Shown here: positions 1-9,376 of the stretch, in pieces
Position numbering within the stretch: the stretch's first letter is position 1
How the letters are laid out: each line of letters starts with the position of its first letter
Assembly: GCA_963799085.1 (NCBI GenBank)
Contig: CAWCWA010000001.1
Location: 248,001-312,000, forward strand
DNA from: AP-15 sp963799085
GTDB taxonomy: Bacteria; Pseudomonadota; Alphaproteobacteria; ATCC43930; CGMCC-115725
DNA: 64,000 nucleotides
Direction of reading: 5' to 3'
Notes under the pieces: generated by a model
The model's database searches: none
What the model saw: only the letters and a program-made list of their open reading frames with translations
What the model was told of the DNA's origin: nothing
Program-made: the position numbers and the translations under genes

Positions 1-474
1 TCGGTGGGTCAGGGGCAGGATCGTGCGGTAATCCTCGACCGGCAACGGCCCGCCCTTGCTGCGGTATTCGGGATCGCCGGCAGCGTAATTCTCTGATCTC
101 TTGAAGAACGGCAGCACCTCCGCATAGGTCCAGCCGCGGCAGCCCATCTGCGCCCAGCCGTCATAATCGGCCGGGTTGCCGCGGACATAGAGCATGCCGT
201 TGATCGAACTGGTCCCGCCCAGGACCCGGCCGCGCGGCCAATGAACCGACCGGTTGCCGATCCCGGCTTCGGGCTCGGAATAGTAATTCCAGTTGACGAG
301 CGGATTGGCGCGCAGATGCAGCGCGCCCGCCGGGACATGGATCATCGGGTGCCAGTCGCGCGGCCCGGCTTCAAGCAGCACCACCTGCGCCCCGTCCTCG
401 CTCAGCCGGCTCGCGACGACGCAACCCGCCGACCCGGCGCCGACGACGACATAGTCCGCATGCAGATCGGTCAT
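1..474 (-). CDS. GMC family FAD-dependent oxidoreductase, N-terminal part (runs off the window)
   Basis: The 158 codons visible begin at an ATG at 474 and continue past the left edge without a stop. The N-terminus has the Rossmann FAD-binding signature VVVGAGSAGCVVASRLSE, then an E-A-G segment and the GMC signature around WPRGRVLGGTSSINGMLYVR. This is the choline/alcohol dehydrogenase-like (GMC) family, which oxidises alcohols using FAD; the substrate is not predictable. The catalytic His pair would lie in the missing C-terminal half. It sits head-to-tail with the LLM monooxygenase gene 42 bp upstream, so the two may be co-transcribed. A paralogue lies at 21306-22940. Confidence 0.9.
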   Translation of the reverse strand, partial: MTDLHADYVVVGAGSAGCVVASRLSEDGAQVVLLEAGPRDWHPMIHVPAGALHLRANPLVNWNYYSEPEAGIGNRSVHWPRGRVLGGTSSINGMLYVRGNPADYDGWAQMGCRGWTYAEVLPFFKRSENYAAGDPEYRSKGGPLPVEDYRTILPLTHR

Positions 475-516
475 GGCGGCGTTCCCCCTCCAGATTTGTC
501 GCGCGGCACAACCCGT

Positions 517-1530
517 TTATCCGGCGCTGCGCACGGCCGGCATGACTTCCTCCGCCAGGATCTGCATCTGCTCGAGCGCGAGGCTCACCGGCATCCCTGG
601 CCAGTGCAGCGAGGCGACGAGGTGGTTCATCCCGAAATCGCGCCCGAGCCCGATCAGCCGCTCGGCGATTTCGGCCGGCGAGCCCATCAGGAACCGGTCT
701 TCGAGGAGTTCATCGAAGCCGTGGTCGAAATCGTCGCCCTCGGGCATCACCTTGTCCTGCCCCCATTCGCGGTAGGTCTTGTACTTGGTTTCGAGATAGG
801 GCCGGGCGAGGCGGATCGCCTCCTCCCGCGTACGCGCGACAAAAACCTCGCGGCGCATCGGCAGTTCCGCCGGAAACGGCTTGCCGCAGCGGTCGAGTTC
901 GCGGCGGTAGAGTTCCATCTGCCGCGCGAGCGTCGTCAGCGTGCTGTGCGGGTTGACATACCAGCAATCGCCGAGCCGAGCAGCGCGCCGCACCGCCGCG
1001 TCGGCATTGGCGCCGATCCAGATCGGCGGCGTCGGCTTCTGAACGGGTTTGACGGTGCTGTTGGCATGGTCGAGCGCGAAATGCGAGCCCGCCATGTCGA
1101 CAAAATCCTCGGTCCACAGCCGCTTGATCGCGACGAGGCATTCCTCGAAGCGCCGCGCCGCGTCCTTTCGGGCAACACCGAAGGCGGCGAATTCGACGTC
1201 GCGATAGCCGATGCCGCAGCCGAAGACGAGTTTGCCGCCGCTCATGATGTCGAGTGTGGCCAGTTGCTCGGCGAGATCGAGCGGCTTGTGCAGCGGCAAC
1301 AGAACGAGCCCGCAGATCAGCCGCAGCTTTGGCGCAATCGCCGCGACCTGCGCCAGAAACGGGATCTGCTGGACCGATTGCAGCGGGTGGGCGCTGTAAT
1401 GCGAACCCTTGACGAGGCCGTCGAAGCCTAATTCCTCGGCGCGGCGCACCAGGGCCAGGTCGTCGGCGAGCCTCGCCCGCATGTCCTCGCCCGCCGGATG
1501 CTGCCCGCGCACGATCAGGCTCAATTGCAT
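517..1530 (-). CDS. LLM class flavin-dependent (luciferase-like) monooxygenase
   Basis: A 337-residue protein of the bacterial luciferase-like (F420/FMN) oxidoreductase family, expected to be a soluble TIM-barrel monooxygenase. Family hallmarks are RAEELGFDGLVKGSHY near the N-terminus, RLICGLVLLPLHKPLDLAEQ, LDIMSGGKLVFGCGIGYR, and KPTPPIWIGANADAAVRRAA in the middle. An upstream in-frame ATG exists, but the start at 1530 is preferred because a GGGAG ribosome site lies 7 bases before it and homology begins at once (MQLSLIVRG). The cofactor (FMN or F420) and substrate cannot be told from sequence. It reads toward the GMC oxidoreductase, suggesting a shared catabolic role. Confidence 0.9.
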   Translation of the reverse strand: MQLSLIVRGQHPAGEDMRARLADDLALVRRAEELGFDGLVKGSHYSAHPLQSVQQIPFLAQVAAIAPKLRLICGLVLLPLHKPLDLAEQLATLDIMSGGKLVFGCGIGYRDVEFAAFGVARKDAARRFEECLVAIKRLWTEDFVDMAGSHFALDHANSTVKPVQKPTPPIWIGANADAAVRRAARLGDCWYVNPHSTLTTLARQMELYRRELDRCGKPFPAELPMRREVFVARTREEAIRLARPYLETKYKTYREWGQDKVMPEGDDFDHGFDELLEDRFLMGSPAEIAERLIGLGRDFGMNHLVASLHWPGMPVSLALEQMQILAEEVMPAVRSAG

Positions 1531-1622
1531 TGCGTCGCTCCCGCCTCGCCGATCCCGAAGATTGTCTTCCGCCTGCCGGCGATGCAAGCTCGGCCGGGCG
1601 CCAGGCATGGGAGGATGACGCT

Positions 1623-3382
1623 ATGACGATCGAGCGGATGCTGAGCGAGGAAGTGCCGGCCCGGGTGCTGGTCGCGCGCGTGCTGCAGGAGGCCGGGATC
1701 GAGATACGTCTTCGGCATCTCCGGCGGCCATACCGGGCGCATCGTCTCAGGGCCTCGCGCAGGTCCAGAACCAGGTGCGCATGGTGACGGTGCGCGAGGA
1801 GTCGCTGGCCGGCGTGATGGCCGAGGTTTACGGCCGGCTGACGCGGCGGCCGGGCGTCATGATCGGGCAGGGGCCGTGGGTGCTCGGCAACGGGCTGATC
1901 GGCACGCTCGAAGCGCTTTCTGTCCAGTTCGCCGATGCTGCTGCTGACCGATTTCAGCGACGCGCCGCGCTTCACGCTGCACGCGCCCTATCAGCAGGCG
2001 ACCGGCGATTACGGCAGCTGGGACGCGCGCCGCGCGTTCGGCGGCGTCACGAAGCAGGTGATGCAGGCGCAGGAGCCGATCGCCGCGGTGCAGGCGACGC
2101 AGCTCGCGATCAAGCACGCGATGGCCGGGCCAGCCGGGTCCGGTCGCCGTGCTGTTCGGCCACGACGCGCTGGCCGGCATCGGTCGCGCCCGAACTCGCA
2201 GCCGGTGCTGTACCCGACCCGCTATTATCTGCCGCCGGCCGCCGCCGCCGGCCGACCAGGCGCAGGTCGCGGCCGCCGCCGAGCGCATCCTCGCCGCCGA
2301 GCGCCGGTGCATCGTCGCCGGCAACGGGGTGCGCATCGCGCAGGCCTACGAGCAGCTGCGCGAGCTTGCCGAGACGGCGGGGATGCCGGTCGCGACGACC
2401 GCCGCCGGCAAGGGCTGCTTTGCCGAGACGCATCCGCTGGCGCTTGGGCGTGTTCGGCACGTTCGGCACGCCGGCGGCGAATGCCTGCGTCGGCGAGGCC
2501 GATCTGGTCCTCGTCGTCGGCTCGAAACTGCAGCCCGAGCGACACCGCCTGGGAGAACACGCAAGCTGCTCGACCCGACGCGGCAGGTCTTTGTCCAGAT
2601 CGACATCGAGCCGCGCCATGCCTCGTGGAATTTCCCGGCCGAGACCGTCGTGCTCGTCGGCGACGCGGCGCAGATCCTCGGCCAGCTCTGCGAGTGCGGT
2701 GCGGTCGCGCGCGGACGGGCGGCGCGAGGCGGCCGAGCGGCGCGTCGCCGCGGCACCGCGAGGCGCACGGCTATTTCAACGCACCGGGCCTATTTCGCGG
2801 ACGACAAGCCGATCCTGCCGCAGCGGGTCATCGGCGAGCTGATGCGCAACCTGCCGGAAAACGGGATCGTCACCTGCGACGCCGGCGAGAACCGCATCCT
2901 GATGACGCATTTCTATCAGACGAAGGCGCCGGGCGGGTTTCTGCAGGCGGCCGGCTCGGGGCCGATGGGGTTCGGCATCCCGGCGGCGCTCGGCGGCCAA
3001 GCTCGTGCATCCCGACCGTCCGGTCGTCGCGGTCTGCGGCGACGGCGGGTTTGCGATGACGATGAACGGGCTGATGACCGCGCTCGAGCACGACATCCCG
3101 ATCGTCGTCGTCGTCTTCAACAACCGCGCGCTCGGCTGGGTGTTGCACGGTTCCGGGCCGTTTGCCGCCGAGTTCAACGATTTCGATCACGCGGCGATCG
3201 CCCGCGCGCATGGGCTGCCGCGGCTAGCGGGTCGAGGAGCCGGCCGCGCTCGGCCCGGCGCTTCAGGAGGCGCTCGGCGCCCGCGCGCCGACCGTGATCG
3301 ACGTCCGCACCTCGCTCGCCGTGACTCGTTCGCCGACATCACCTCGCCGCTGGCGAAGGACGCATCGCCCCGCCGCCGCTGA
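1623..3382 (+). pseudogene. Acetolactate synthase-like ThDP-dependent enzyme, multiply frameshifted
   Basis: Pieces in all three forward frames join into one ThDP enzyme of about 580 residues. The N-terminal PYR domain has VFGISGGHTGRI and a TVREE segment that supplies the catalytic Glu. The central domain has RCIVAGNGVRIAQAYEQL. The C-terminal PP domain has the GDG...NN Mg-ThDP motif (VVAVCGDGGFAMTMNGL, then VVFNNRALGW). At least eight single-base shifts are needed, for example near 1695, 1920, 2130, 2450, 2530, 2570 and 3230, yet coding between them is excellent. It therefore looks like a sequencing or assembly problem more than real decay. Likely chemistry is 2-oxo-acid condensation or decarboxylation; the substrate is unknown. 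Confidence 0.75.
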
Positions 3383-3388
3383 TCAGCA

Positions 3389-5215
3389 TCATTCCGGCAG
3401 CCCGGCCAACCGAAGACCCGCGTACAGCCGCTCGCGTTGCGTAAGAAATCCGGGTTCGGTCGAACGGGGTGAACCCCGGATCGTGGTGATGGTCGCCTTT
3501 GGCTTGAGATCGCGGAACCGGGCCAGCGCCGCCTGCGCTTCGGCGGCTTGCCCCGTCAGGGCTAAGGCGCTGGCGAGATATGCGTATTGTAAGGCCACCT
3601 GCGTACCCGTGTCGGTTGCGCGCCTGAGCCAATTTACCGCTTCCTTGTCGCGGCCCAGATGCAGTGCGGCTATCCCCGCTATCCCGAACCAAGGGCCGAG
3701 GCTCGGGTCACGCGGGCTCAGCCGGATGGCGCGCTCGATCAACGCAAAGGTCGCTTCCGGACGGCCAAGCTCGAGTTCGGTTACCCCTAATTGCGCGTAG
3801 CCGGGGGCGAAGTTGGGATTGAGGCCGATAACAGTCTGAAAGGCGTCATACGCCGATTGGGTGCGACGCTGAATGCGCAATGTGAAGCCGCGGACGTGAT
3901 GAGCGACGACATGGTTCGGCTCGAGGGTAAGCGCCTGTTCAACCGCATGCTGAGCCGCTTTGAGGTCCTCCGCGGGCGAAGCACTCCAGCCGTCGAGCAC
4001 GGTGACAGCAGAAGTCCAGGCCATCCCGGCTATCGCGTTTACCGCATTCGGGTCCCGCCTCAGCGCTTCCGCGAAAAGCATCCGCGCCGTTTCGTAGTTT
4101 TTCGGCGTCTTCGCGGCATGAACCAACGCCCACCCTCGCATCGTCAGGTCGGATATTTCAGGACTGTCGCGGCGCTCGCGGAAAGCGCGTTCACTTTCGA
4201 CGGCGGGAAGCCGGTAGTTGAGGGCAAGTGCGATCCTTCCGATTATCTCGTTTCGCCAGAGCGGGAGTTGGCCGCGTTCCCGCTGATATCGCTCGGCCCA
4301 TACCACGCGCCCGGTTTCGACATCGCTCAATTGCACGTTCATGCGCACCTGGCTGGCAGATTGGCCCACGCTGCCCTGGAGCACGTATCGGACATCGAGG
4401 TCGCGCCCGATTTGGCGAGCGTCGAGGGACGGGCCTCGGAACGTTCGCGCGGTCGCGTGCGCGATTACGAAGAAGCCCGGAAGACGGGACAAGTCGGTGG
4501 CCAGATCGCTGGCGAGGCCCTCCGCGAAATAGTCTTGATCCTGGCCGCTTCCCCAATTCTGAAAAGGCAGGACAACTAAAGACAACGGCGGCGGTTCGGC
4601 GTCCTGCCCCGGTCTTGAGCCCAACCAAACGCTGAGGAGTGCCGCCAGCACGCAGATTGCCGCAGCAGGCGTTACGAGATGAAAGCGCGCCCAGGTAGGC
4701 CGCTTGCCGCGACAGCGGGACGAGACGGGCGTTTCATCCTCGCCCGAGGACGCCAACCTTGCGGACGCGCCCGTCGAGGACCGCGAAGTCAGCAGTGACG
4801 GGGTCGCCTCAAAGCGATAACCACGCCGCGGAACCGTGCGGATCAGCTTTTGACTTTGATCGTTCAGAGCACGACGGAGTTCGGTCACGCACTGCACGAT
4901 CAAATCCTCGGTCACAAGGACGTCCGGCCAGACAGCTTTTAACAGTTCGTCCTTGGACAGGAGACGGCCCGGGTTGCGGATCAGATAGCACAGCAGATCG
5001 AAGGTTTTTGGCCTAAGCGCGATTTCCAGCTCGTCCTCCGCGAGGCGGAGGCAACCGCGTTGGAGATCGATCACAAAACCGGCGAACTGCAGCTGCGGCG
5101 CAGGGCCGGCGCCGGTCGACCCGTCACCGGCGCCCTGACCCCGATCGGAACTCGGCGAAATTTCGCCGGGCTTTCGGCGATCCTTCGGGACATCCGGGCC
5201 AACCACGATGCTCAT
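3389..5215 (-). CDS. ToxR/CadC-like wHTH regulator with membrane segment and TPR repeats
   Basis: About 608 residues. An OmpR-type winged helix (RPKTFDLLCYLIRNPGRLLS through RTVPRRGYRFEA) is followed by one membrane segment (AAAICVLAALLSVWLG). A FlgO-like domain comes next (LVVLPFQNWG, DYFAEGLASDLATDLSRLPG, YVLQGSVG), then several TPR units rich in A-P-N and G-R positions. This layout is common in alpha- and gammaproteobacteria for one-component, membrane-anchored transcription factors. The start at 5215 (MSIVVG) is chosen because a longer frame to 5416 would cover the divergent promoter and the start of the DUF302 gene. The 121-bp gap to that gene is probably a shared control region. The signal is unknown. 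Confidence 0.85.
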   Translation of the reverse strand: MSIVVGPDVPKDRRKPGEISPSSDRGQGAGDGSTGAGPAPQLQFAGFVIDLQRGCLRLAEDELEIALRPKTFDLLCYLIRNPGRLLSKDELLKAVWPDVLVTEDLIVQCVTELRRALNDQSQKLIRTVPRRGYRFEATPSLLTSRSSTGASARLASSGEDETPVSSRCRGKRPTWARFHLVTPAAAICVLAALLSVWLGSRPGQDAEPPPLSLVVLPFQNWGSGQDQDYFAEGLASDLATDLSRLPGFFVIAHATARTFRGPSLDARQIGRDLDVRYVLQGSVGQSASQVRMNVQLSDVETGRVVWAERYQRERGQLPLWRNEIIGRIALALNYRLPAVESERAFRERRDSPEISDLTMRGWALVHAAKTPKNYETARMLFAEALRRDPNAVNAIAGMAWTSAVTVLDGWSASPAEDLKAAQHAVEQALTLEPNHVVAHHVRGFTLRIQRRTQSAYDAFQTVIGLNPNFAPGYAQLGVTELELGRPEATFALIERAIRLSPRDPSLGPWFGIAGIAALHLGRDKEAVNWLRRATDTGTQVALQYAYLASALALTGQAAEAQAALARFRDLKPKATITTIRGSPRSTEPGFLTQRERLYAGLRLAGLPE

Positions 5216-5336
5216 AGCGCGCGCCGGGCTCAGCAATTTCCGATGCGGAAAAGTTAGCCCGGTTCGGGGCGCGCCGCTACCCAAGTCCGCCCGGGGCGCC
5301 CCGAAGACTGGCCGACCAATCGTGAAGGAGCGTGAA

Positions 5337-5777
5337 ATGCTTGTTTTTGTCCTGGCCGGGGTTTTATTGCTGACGGTCTCCGCACACGCGGGAGCTCCCA
5401 ACGAGAATTTCATCACCAGGGAGACGCCGAAAACCCCTGATCAGGTCCGGGCGAGCATCAAATCCTACGTGGCGGCGAAGAAGTGGCAGTATGTCGGCGA
5501 CTATACCTTAAAGAAGGGGCAAGTACTGCAGGTCCTGGTCTGCGTGCCTGAATTCGGTAAGTCCTTATGGGCTGCCGGGATGCACGTCTCCGCGATGGCG
5601 CCGTGCGGGCATATCGGTATCTGGCAGGCCGGCGGTGTGACGCACGTCTCCATGCTTCACCCACGGTTCCTGAATGTGCTTTACCCCGATCCAGGTCTGC
5701 AAAGCATGGGAGAGCAACTTCTGCCGCTGCTCACCGAGATGTTGGACCAAGCCGTCCGGGCGAATTCGGCAAGCTGA
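5337..5777 (+). CDS. Secreted DUF302 domain protein
   Basis: A 146-residue protein starting at ATG 5337 with an ideal AAGGAG site at 5325-5330. It opens with a signal peptide (MLVFVLAGVLLLTVSAHA) and ends in a DUF302-like domain: RASIKSYVAAKKWQYVGDY, a LVCVPEFG strand, MAPCGHIGIW, HVSMLHPRFL. DUF302 proteins are small periplasmic or cytosolic proteins of unclear function. It is divergent from the wHTH-TPR regulator, which may control it. A longer in-frame start at 5208 would overlap the regulator's start and lacks homology. Confidence 0.8.
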   Translation: MLVFVLAGVLLLTVSAHAGAPNENFITRETPKTPDQVRASIKSYVAAKKWQYVGDYTLKKGQVLQVLVCVPEFGKSLWAAGMHVSAMAPCGHIGIWQAGGVTHVSMLHPRFLNVLYPDPGLQSMGEQLLPLLTEMLDQAVRANSAS

Positions 5778-5873
5778 CGGAATAACTTAGATGATGCCGG
5801 ACGCGCGAGGGATCAGCCTCGAAGTGCCGCCGAACGCGCGACGGCGGGCCGCCCGGGAGGACGCCGACGGCGG

Positions 5874-7571
5874 TCAGTGGCGGTCGGCGTTCATCACGGT
5901 GCGGGGGCTCCTGACGAGCGGCATCAGCAGGAGCGCGCAGGCGAAGGTGGCGCCGAGGATCATCAGCGCGTCGTTATAGGTCATCACCAGGGCCTCGCGC
6001 TCGACCAGCTTGCCGAGGAGTTCGAGCGCCGCGTGGGCGGGGTCGCCGGGGATCAGCGGGTCGAGCCGGTTCGCGTGCATGTCGAGAAACTGCTGCACCG
6101 CGGGCCGCGCCGGGTTGATGTCCTCGATCAGCCGGTTCCAGTGGAAATGGAGCCGGCTGTTCATGACCGTGCCCAATACCGCCAGACCGATCGCACCGCC
6201 GAGATCGCGGGTCAGGTTGTAGAGGCCGGCGGCGTTCTTCAGCTGGTCGGGCCGCGTCGTGCCGAGCGCCAGGAGGTTGGCCGGCAGATAGCAGAACATC
6301 AGCGCAAAGCCGCGCAGCGCCTGCGGCACCAGGAGTTCGGGGAAGCTCGATTGGTTGGTCAGCCCGGCCGTCAGGTACATCGCGACCGCGAACAGGGCCA
6401 TGCCGATCGAAAGCATGATGCGCAAATCGAGATTGCGAGCTACCTGGGCCGAAAACGGCGATATAAGCATCTGCGCCACACCGGTCACGACCACCGTCAT
6501 GCCGATCTGGAAGCTGTTGAAACCGCGGACCTGGGCGAGAAACAGCGGGATCAGATAGGTGGCGCCGTAAAGGCCGGTGCCGATGATGAAAGTGTAGAAA
6601 CTGCCGACCGCGAAATTGCGGTTGATGAAGACGCGCAGGTCGACGATCGGCTGGCGGTAGGTCAACACCCGGTAGAAAAAGAAGACGCCGGCCACGCCCG
6701 ACACGATCAACGCGATGCGGATCGTGCCGTCCTGAAGCCAATCCCAGCGCGGCCCCTCCTGCAGCCCGTATTGCAGGCAGCCGAGGAACATCGCCATCAG
6801 CACCAGCCCGACGACGTCGAAATAGCGCACCAGCGACATGTCCGGCCTGTCGATATCAATCGTCAGCCACACGACGATCGCCACACTGATGCCGGGCACG
6901 ATGTTGACGAGAAAGAGCCAGTGCCACGAGATGGCGTCGGTCAGGAAGCCGCCGATTGTCGGGCCTAAGGTCGAGGACAGGTTGAGGATCAGCGAGATCA
7001 GCACCATGACGCTCGCCAGTTGCGGGCCGCGGAACTTGGTGTAGACGACCGGAAAGACGGTTGGCGTGATCGCGCCGCCGCTGAACCCCTGCATCGCGCG
7101 GTAGACGATCATCTGACTTAGGCTGGTCGCGGTGGCGCAGAGCGCGCTTGCCGCGGTAAAGCCGAGTGCCGCGGTGCAGAAGACGACGCGCGTCGAAAAC
7201 AGCCGCGACAACGTGCCGGAGAGCGGCACCATGACCACGTCGGCGATCAGATAGGCCGTCTGCACCCAGGCGATTTCGTCGGTACTCGCCGACAGCCCGC
7301 CCTGGATCTGGGTCAGGGAGCTGGTGACGATCTGGACATCCATGATCGCCATGAACTGGCCGAAGACCATCGCCAGCACCCCGATCCAATCGCGCAAATT
7401 CGGCGTCGGCGCCGGGGTCTGGGCGGTGCGGCGGCAGGAGCGGGCCTCGGCGCGAGAGGCGCCGTGCGCGGACGGACTCGCAGCCGCCGCAGCGGCAGTG
7501 CCGAACTCCAGCTCATCGCAGCGCCGACGGCTTCGGGAGTTCGGCCGATTTGGCCTGGGTTGCGCCGACAA
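5874..7571 (-). CDS. emrB: DHA2 family (EmrB/QacA-type) multidrug exporter
   Basis: A 14-helix major facilitator beginning with VFGQFMAIMDVQIVTSSL and carrying the DHA2 motif C region (STLGPTIGGFLTDAISWHW). It pumps drugs out of the cytoplasm and works with the EmrA adaptor encoded just upstream. The start is unresolved. Frame continuity allows a start at 7571, which would overlap emrA by 59 bp. A classic ATGA junction with the emrA stop exists at 7516 but in another frame, so a one-base error in the Ala-rich N-terminal stretch (about 7400-7516) is likely. The transporter core is intact. Confidence 0.88.
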   Translation of the reverse strand: MSAQPRPNRPNSRSRRRCDELEFGTAAAAAASPSAHGASRAEARSCRRTAQTPAPTPNLRDWIGVLAMVFGQFMAIMDVQIVTSSLTQIQGGLSASTDEIAWVQTAYLIADVVMVPLSGTLSRLFSTRVVFCTAALGFTAASALCATATSLSQMIVYRAMQGFSGGAITPTVFPVVYTKFRGPQLASVMVLISLILNLSSTLGPTIGGFLTDAISWHWLFLVNIVPGISVAIVVWLTIDIDRPDMSLVRYFDVVGLVLMAMFLGCLQYGLQEGPRWDWLQDGTIRIALIVSGVAGVFFFYRVLTYRQPIVDLRVFINRNFAVGSFYTFIIGTGLYGATYLIPLFLAQVRGFNSFQIGMTVVVTGVAQMLISPFSAQVARNLDLRIMLSIGMALFAVAMYLTAGLTNQSSFPELLVPQALRGFALMFCYLPANLLALGTTRPDQLKNAAGLYNLTRDLGGAIGLAVLGTVMNSRLHFHWNRLIEDINPARPAVQQFLDMHANRLDPLIPGDPAHAALELLGKLVEREALVMTYNDALMILGATFACALLLMPLVRSPRTVMNADRH

Positions 7572-8619
7572 TGCCGTCGTCGGCGGTTTGCGTGCCCTCG
7601 CTGCGGGTGTCGATCGTCACCGTCACCGACAGCCCAGGCCGCAGCAACCGGGTCAACTGCCCCTCGTTCGGCAAGGCGATCCGCACCGGCACGCGCTGCA
7701 CGATCTTGGTGAAATTGCCGGTGGCGTTGTCCGGCGGCAGCAGGCTGAACTGGGCGCCGCTGCCCGGCGCAAAGCTGTCGACGCGGCCGACGATCGGATG
7801 ATCGGGATAGGCGTCGACCAGCACTTCCGCGCGCTGGCCTGGCCGGATGTGCGTCAGCTGCGTCTCCTTGAAATTGGCCGTCACGTAAACCTTCGGCAGC
7901 GGCACCAGCGACAGCAGCAGCGTGCCGGGTTTCACGTATTGGCCGACTTGCCCCGCGCGGTTGCCGACGACCCCCGCCACCGGCGCCCGGATCACGGTGT
8001 CTTCGAGATCGATCCGCGCCAGACGCAGATTGGCCCGGGCCTGCAGCAGCCTCGCCTCCTCCTCGCGGCGTTGCGAGTGCAGCATGACGAGCCGATTTTG
8101 CTCGGCGGCAAGCGCGGCGCGCGCCTTCAGCGTCTCTGCCTCGGCTTTGCGGGCGTCGGCTTGCGCCTGCTCGAAGCGCTGGCGGCTCGCGAAATCGCTC
8201 GTCATCAGCGCGCTGTAGCGCTTGAAGTCCAGCTGCGTGCGCGACTGATCGGCCTCGGCCGATTTGACCGCTGCCTCGGCCTGGTCTATCATCGCGTGCT
8301 GCAACTGCGTTCGGCTGTCAAAGGTTGCGATCACCGCCTCCTCGGCGAAAACCGCGGCTTCGGCCTGCGCCGCCTTGGCGGCAAAATCGGCGTCGTCGAT
8401 GACGAACAGCACGTCGCCGGCGGCGACCTCCTCATTGTCGCCGACGCGCACTTCCTTGATGTAGCCCTCTACCCTCGGGCTGATGACGGTGACGTCGCTG
8501 CGGATATAGGCGTCATCGGTCGACTGCAGAAAGCGCAGCGTGTTCCACCAATACCAGCCGCCCCAGGCGCCGGCCGCCAGACCGAGCACGACAAGCCCGG
8601 CCACGATCTTCGTACGCAT
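7513..8619 (-). CDS. emrA: HlyD/EmrA family periplasmic adaptor subunit
   Basis: A 368-residue membrane fusion protein. It has one N-terminal membrane helix (IVAGLVVLGLAAGAWGGWYW), STDDAYIRSDVTVISPRVEG typical of EmrA, split lipoyl halves around GYIKEVRVGDNEEVAAGD and IRAPVAGVVGNRAGQVGQYV, and a long coiled coil between them. It links the EmrB pump to an outer-membrane channel, which is not encoded here. It is the first gene of the emrAB operon, read away from the tetR-type gene. A palindromic operator lies 8 bp upstream of its ATG. Confidence 0.93.
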   Translation of the reverse strand: MRTKIVAGLVVLGLAAGAWGGWYWWNTLRFLQSTDDAYIRSDVTVISPRVEGYIKEVRVGDNEEVAAGDVLFVIDDADFAAKAAQAEAAVFAEEAVIATFDSRTQLQHAMIDQAEAAVKSAEADQSRTQLDFKRYSALMTSDFASRQRFEQAQADARKAEAETLKARAALAAEQNRLVMLHSQRREEEARLLQARANLRLARIDLEDTVIRAPVAGVVGNRAGQVGQYVKPGTLLLSLVPLPKVYVTANFKETQLTHIRPGQRAEVLVDAYPDHPIVGRVDSFAPGSGAQFSLLPPDNATGNFTKIVQRVPVRIALPNEGQLTRLLRPGLSVTVTIDTRSEGTQTADDGIVGATQAKSAELPKPSALR

Positions 8620-8626
8620 TTCCTCT

Positions 8627-8645
8627 AAACTAAACCGTTCAGTTT
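8627..8645. promoter_or_regulatory. Palindromic operator between emrAB and the TetR-type gene
   Basis: Two 9-base half sites, AAACTAAAC and GTTCAGTTT, flank a single C; they are inverted repeats matching at 8 of 9 positions. The site lies 8 bp before the emrA start and upstream of the divergent TetR gene. Its AT-rich symmetric form is that expected for TetR/AcrR dimers. Confidence 0.7.
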
Positions 8646-8689
8646 TGTTCTTGCGCCAACATGTGAGAGCGCCTAGGCTCTGTCAAGCT

Positions 8690-9373
8690 TTGCGCTCGAC
8701 CGCCAGCGGGCGCGGCGTCGGAAAAGGGCGACGAGGGTTGGCCGGGCGAAGCGGGTACGCCGAAGCGCTATCGGAAAGCAAGGCCGAGAGCATTCTCGCC
8801 GCCGCGACGCGGATGTTTCTCGCGCGCGGTTTTGGCGCCGTCAGCATGGATGCGATCGCCCGCGAGGCCGGCGTCTCGAAGGCCACGCTTTACGCCCATT
8901 TCTCCGGCAAGGAAGACCTCTTCGGCGCGATGGTCGGCCGGGTCTGCGAGCGCTATTTCGAGCCTTTCTCGGCGGGCGAGCTTGACCCGCGCGATCTGCG
9001 CGCCTCCTTGACCACCCTCGGCCGGCGCTTTCTTGAACTCGTGTTGTCGCCGGACGCGATTGCCGTGCACCGCATCATGGTCGCCGAGGTCACCCGCTTT
9101 CCCGCCCTGGGCGACGTGTTCTGGCATGCCGGCCCCGAGCGCACCCTCTCGCAGATCGAGGCCTTTCTGCGCCGGGCCGCGGCAATTGGATCGCTCGACA
9201 TCGACGATCCGCGCCTCGCCGCCGAAGAATTTGTCGGTCTGATGCGCGGCGAGAACCATTTGCGCCATCTGCTGCGTCTGGAACCGACGGCGAGCGACCC
9301 TGGCATCCGCCGCGCCGTCGACCGCGCGGTCGATACCTTTATGCGCGCCTTTACCCCGCGCGGGGTGCCATAG
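8690..9373 (+). CDS. TetR/AcrR family repressor of the adjacent emrAB genes
   Basis: The N-terminal HTH is unmistakable: ILAAATRMFLARGFGAVSMD then IAREAGVSKATLYAHFSGKE. The C-terminal ligand domain resembles the AcrR/TetR_C group (DPRDLRASLTTLGRRFLELV). No ATG lies in a sensible place, so a TTG is inferred; candidates are 8690 (227 residues) and 8738 (211 residues). The longer in-frame extension to 8540 would run into emrA and is rejected. Divergent placement with a palindrome between the genes argues that it represses emrAB and perhaps itself. The ligand is unknown. Confidence 0.85.
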   Translation: MRSTASGRGVGKGRRGLAGRSGYAEALSESKAESILAAATRMFLARGFGAVSMDAIAREAGVSKATLYAHFSGKEDLFGAMVGRVCERYFEPFSAGELDPRDLRASLTTLGRRFLELVLSPDAIAVHRIMVAEVTRFPALGDVFWHAGPERTLSQIEAFLRRAAAIGSLDIDDPRLAAEEFVGLMRGENHLRHLLRLEPTASDPGIRRAVDRAVDTFMRAFTPRGVP

Positions 9374-9376
9374 GGG

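Noticed and set aside
241..1431. Long plus-strand frame opposite the GMC and LLM genes
   Set aside because: Antisense shadow in GC-rich DNA; the minus-strand genes have clear motifs and a ribosome site.
5877..6968. 363-codon plus-strand frame opposite emrB
   Set aside because: Antisense shadow of a membrane protein, His/Asp/Arg-rich without domains.
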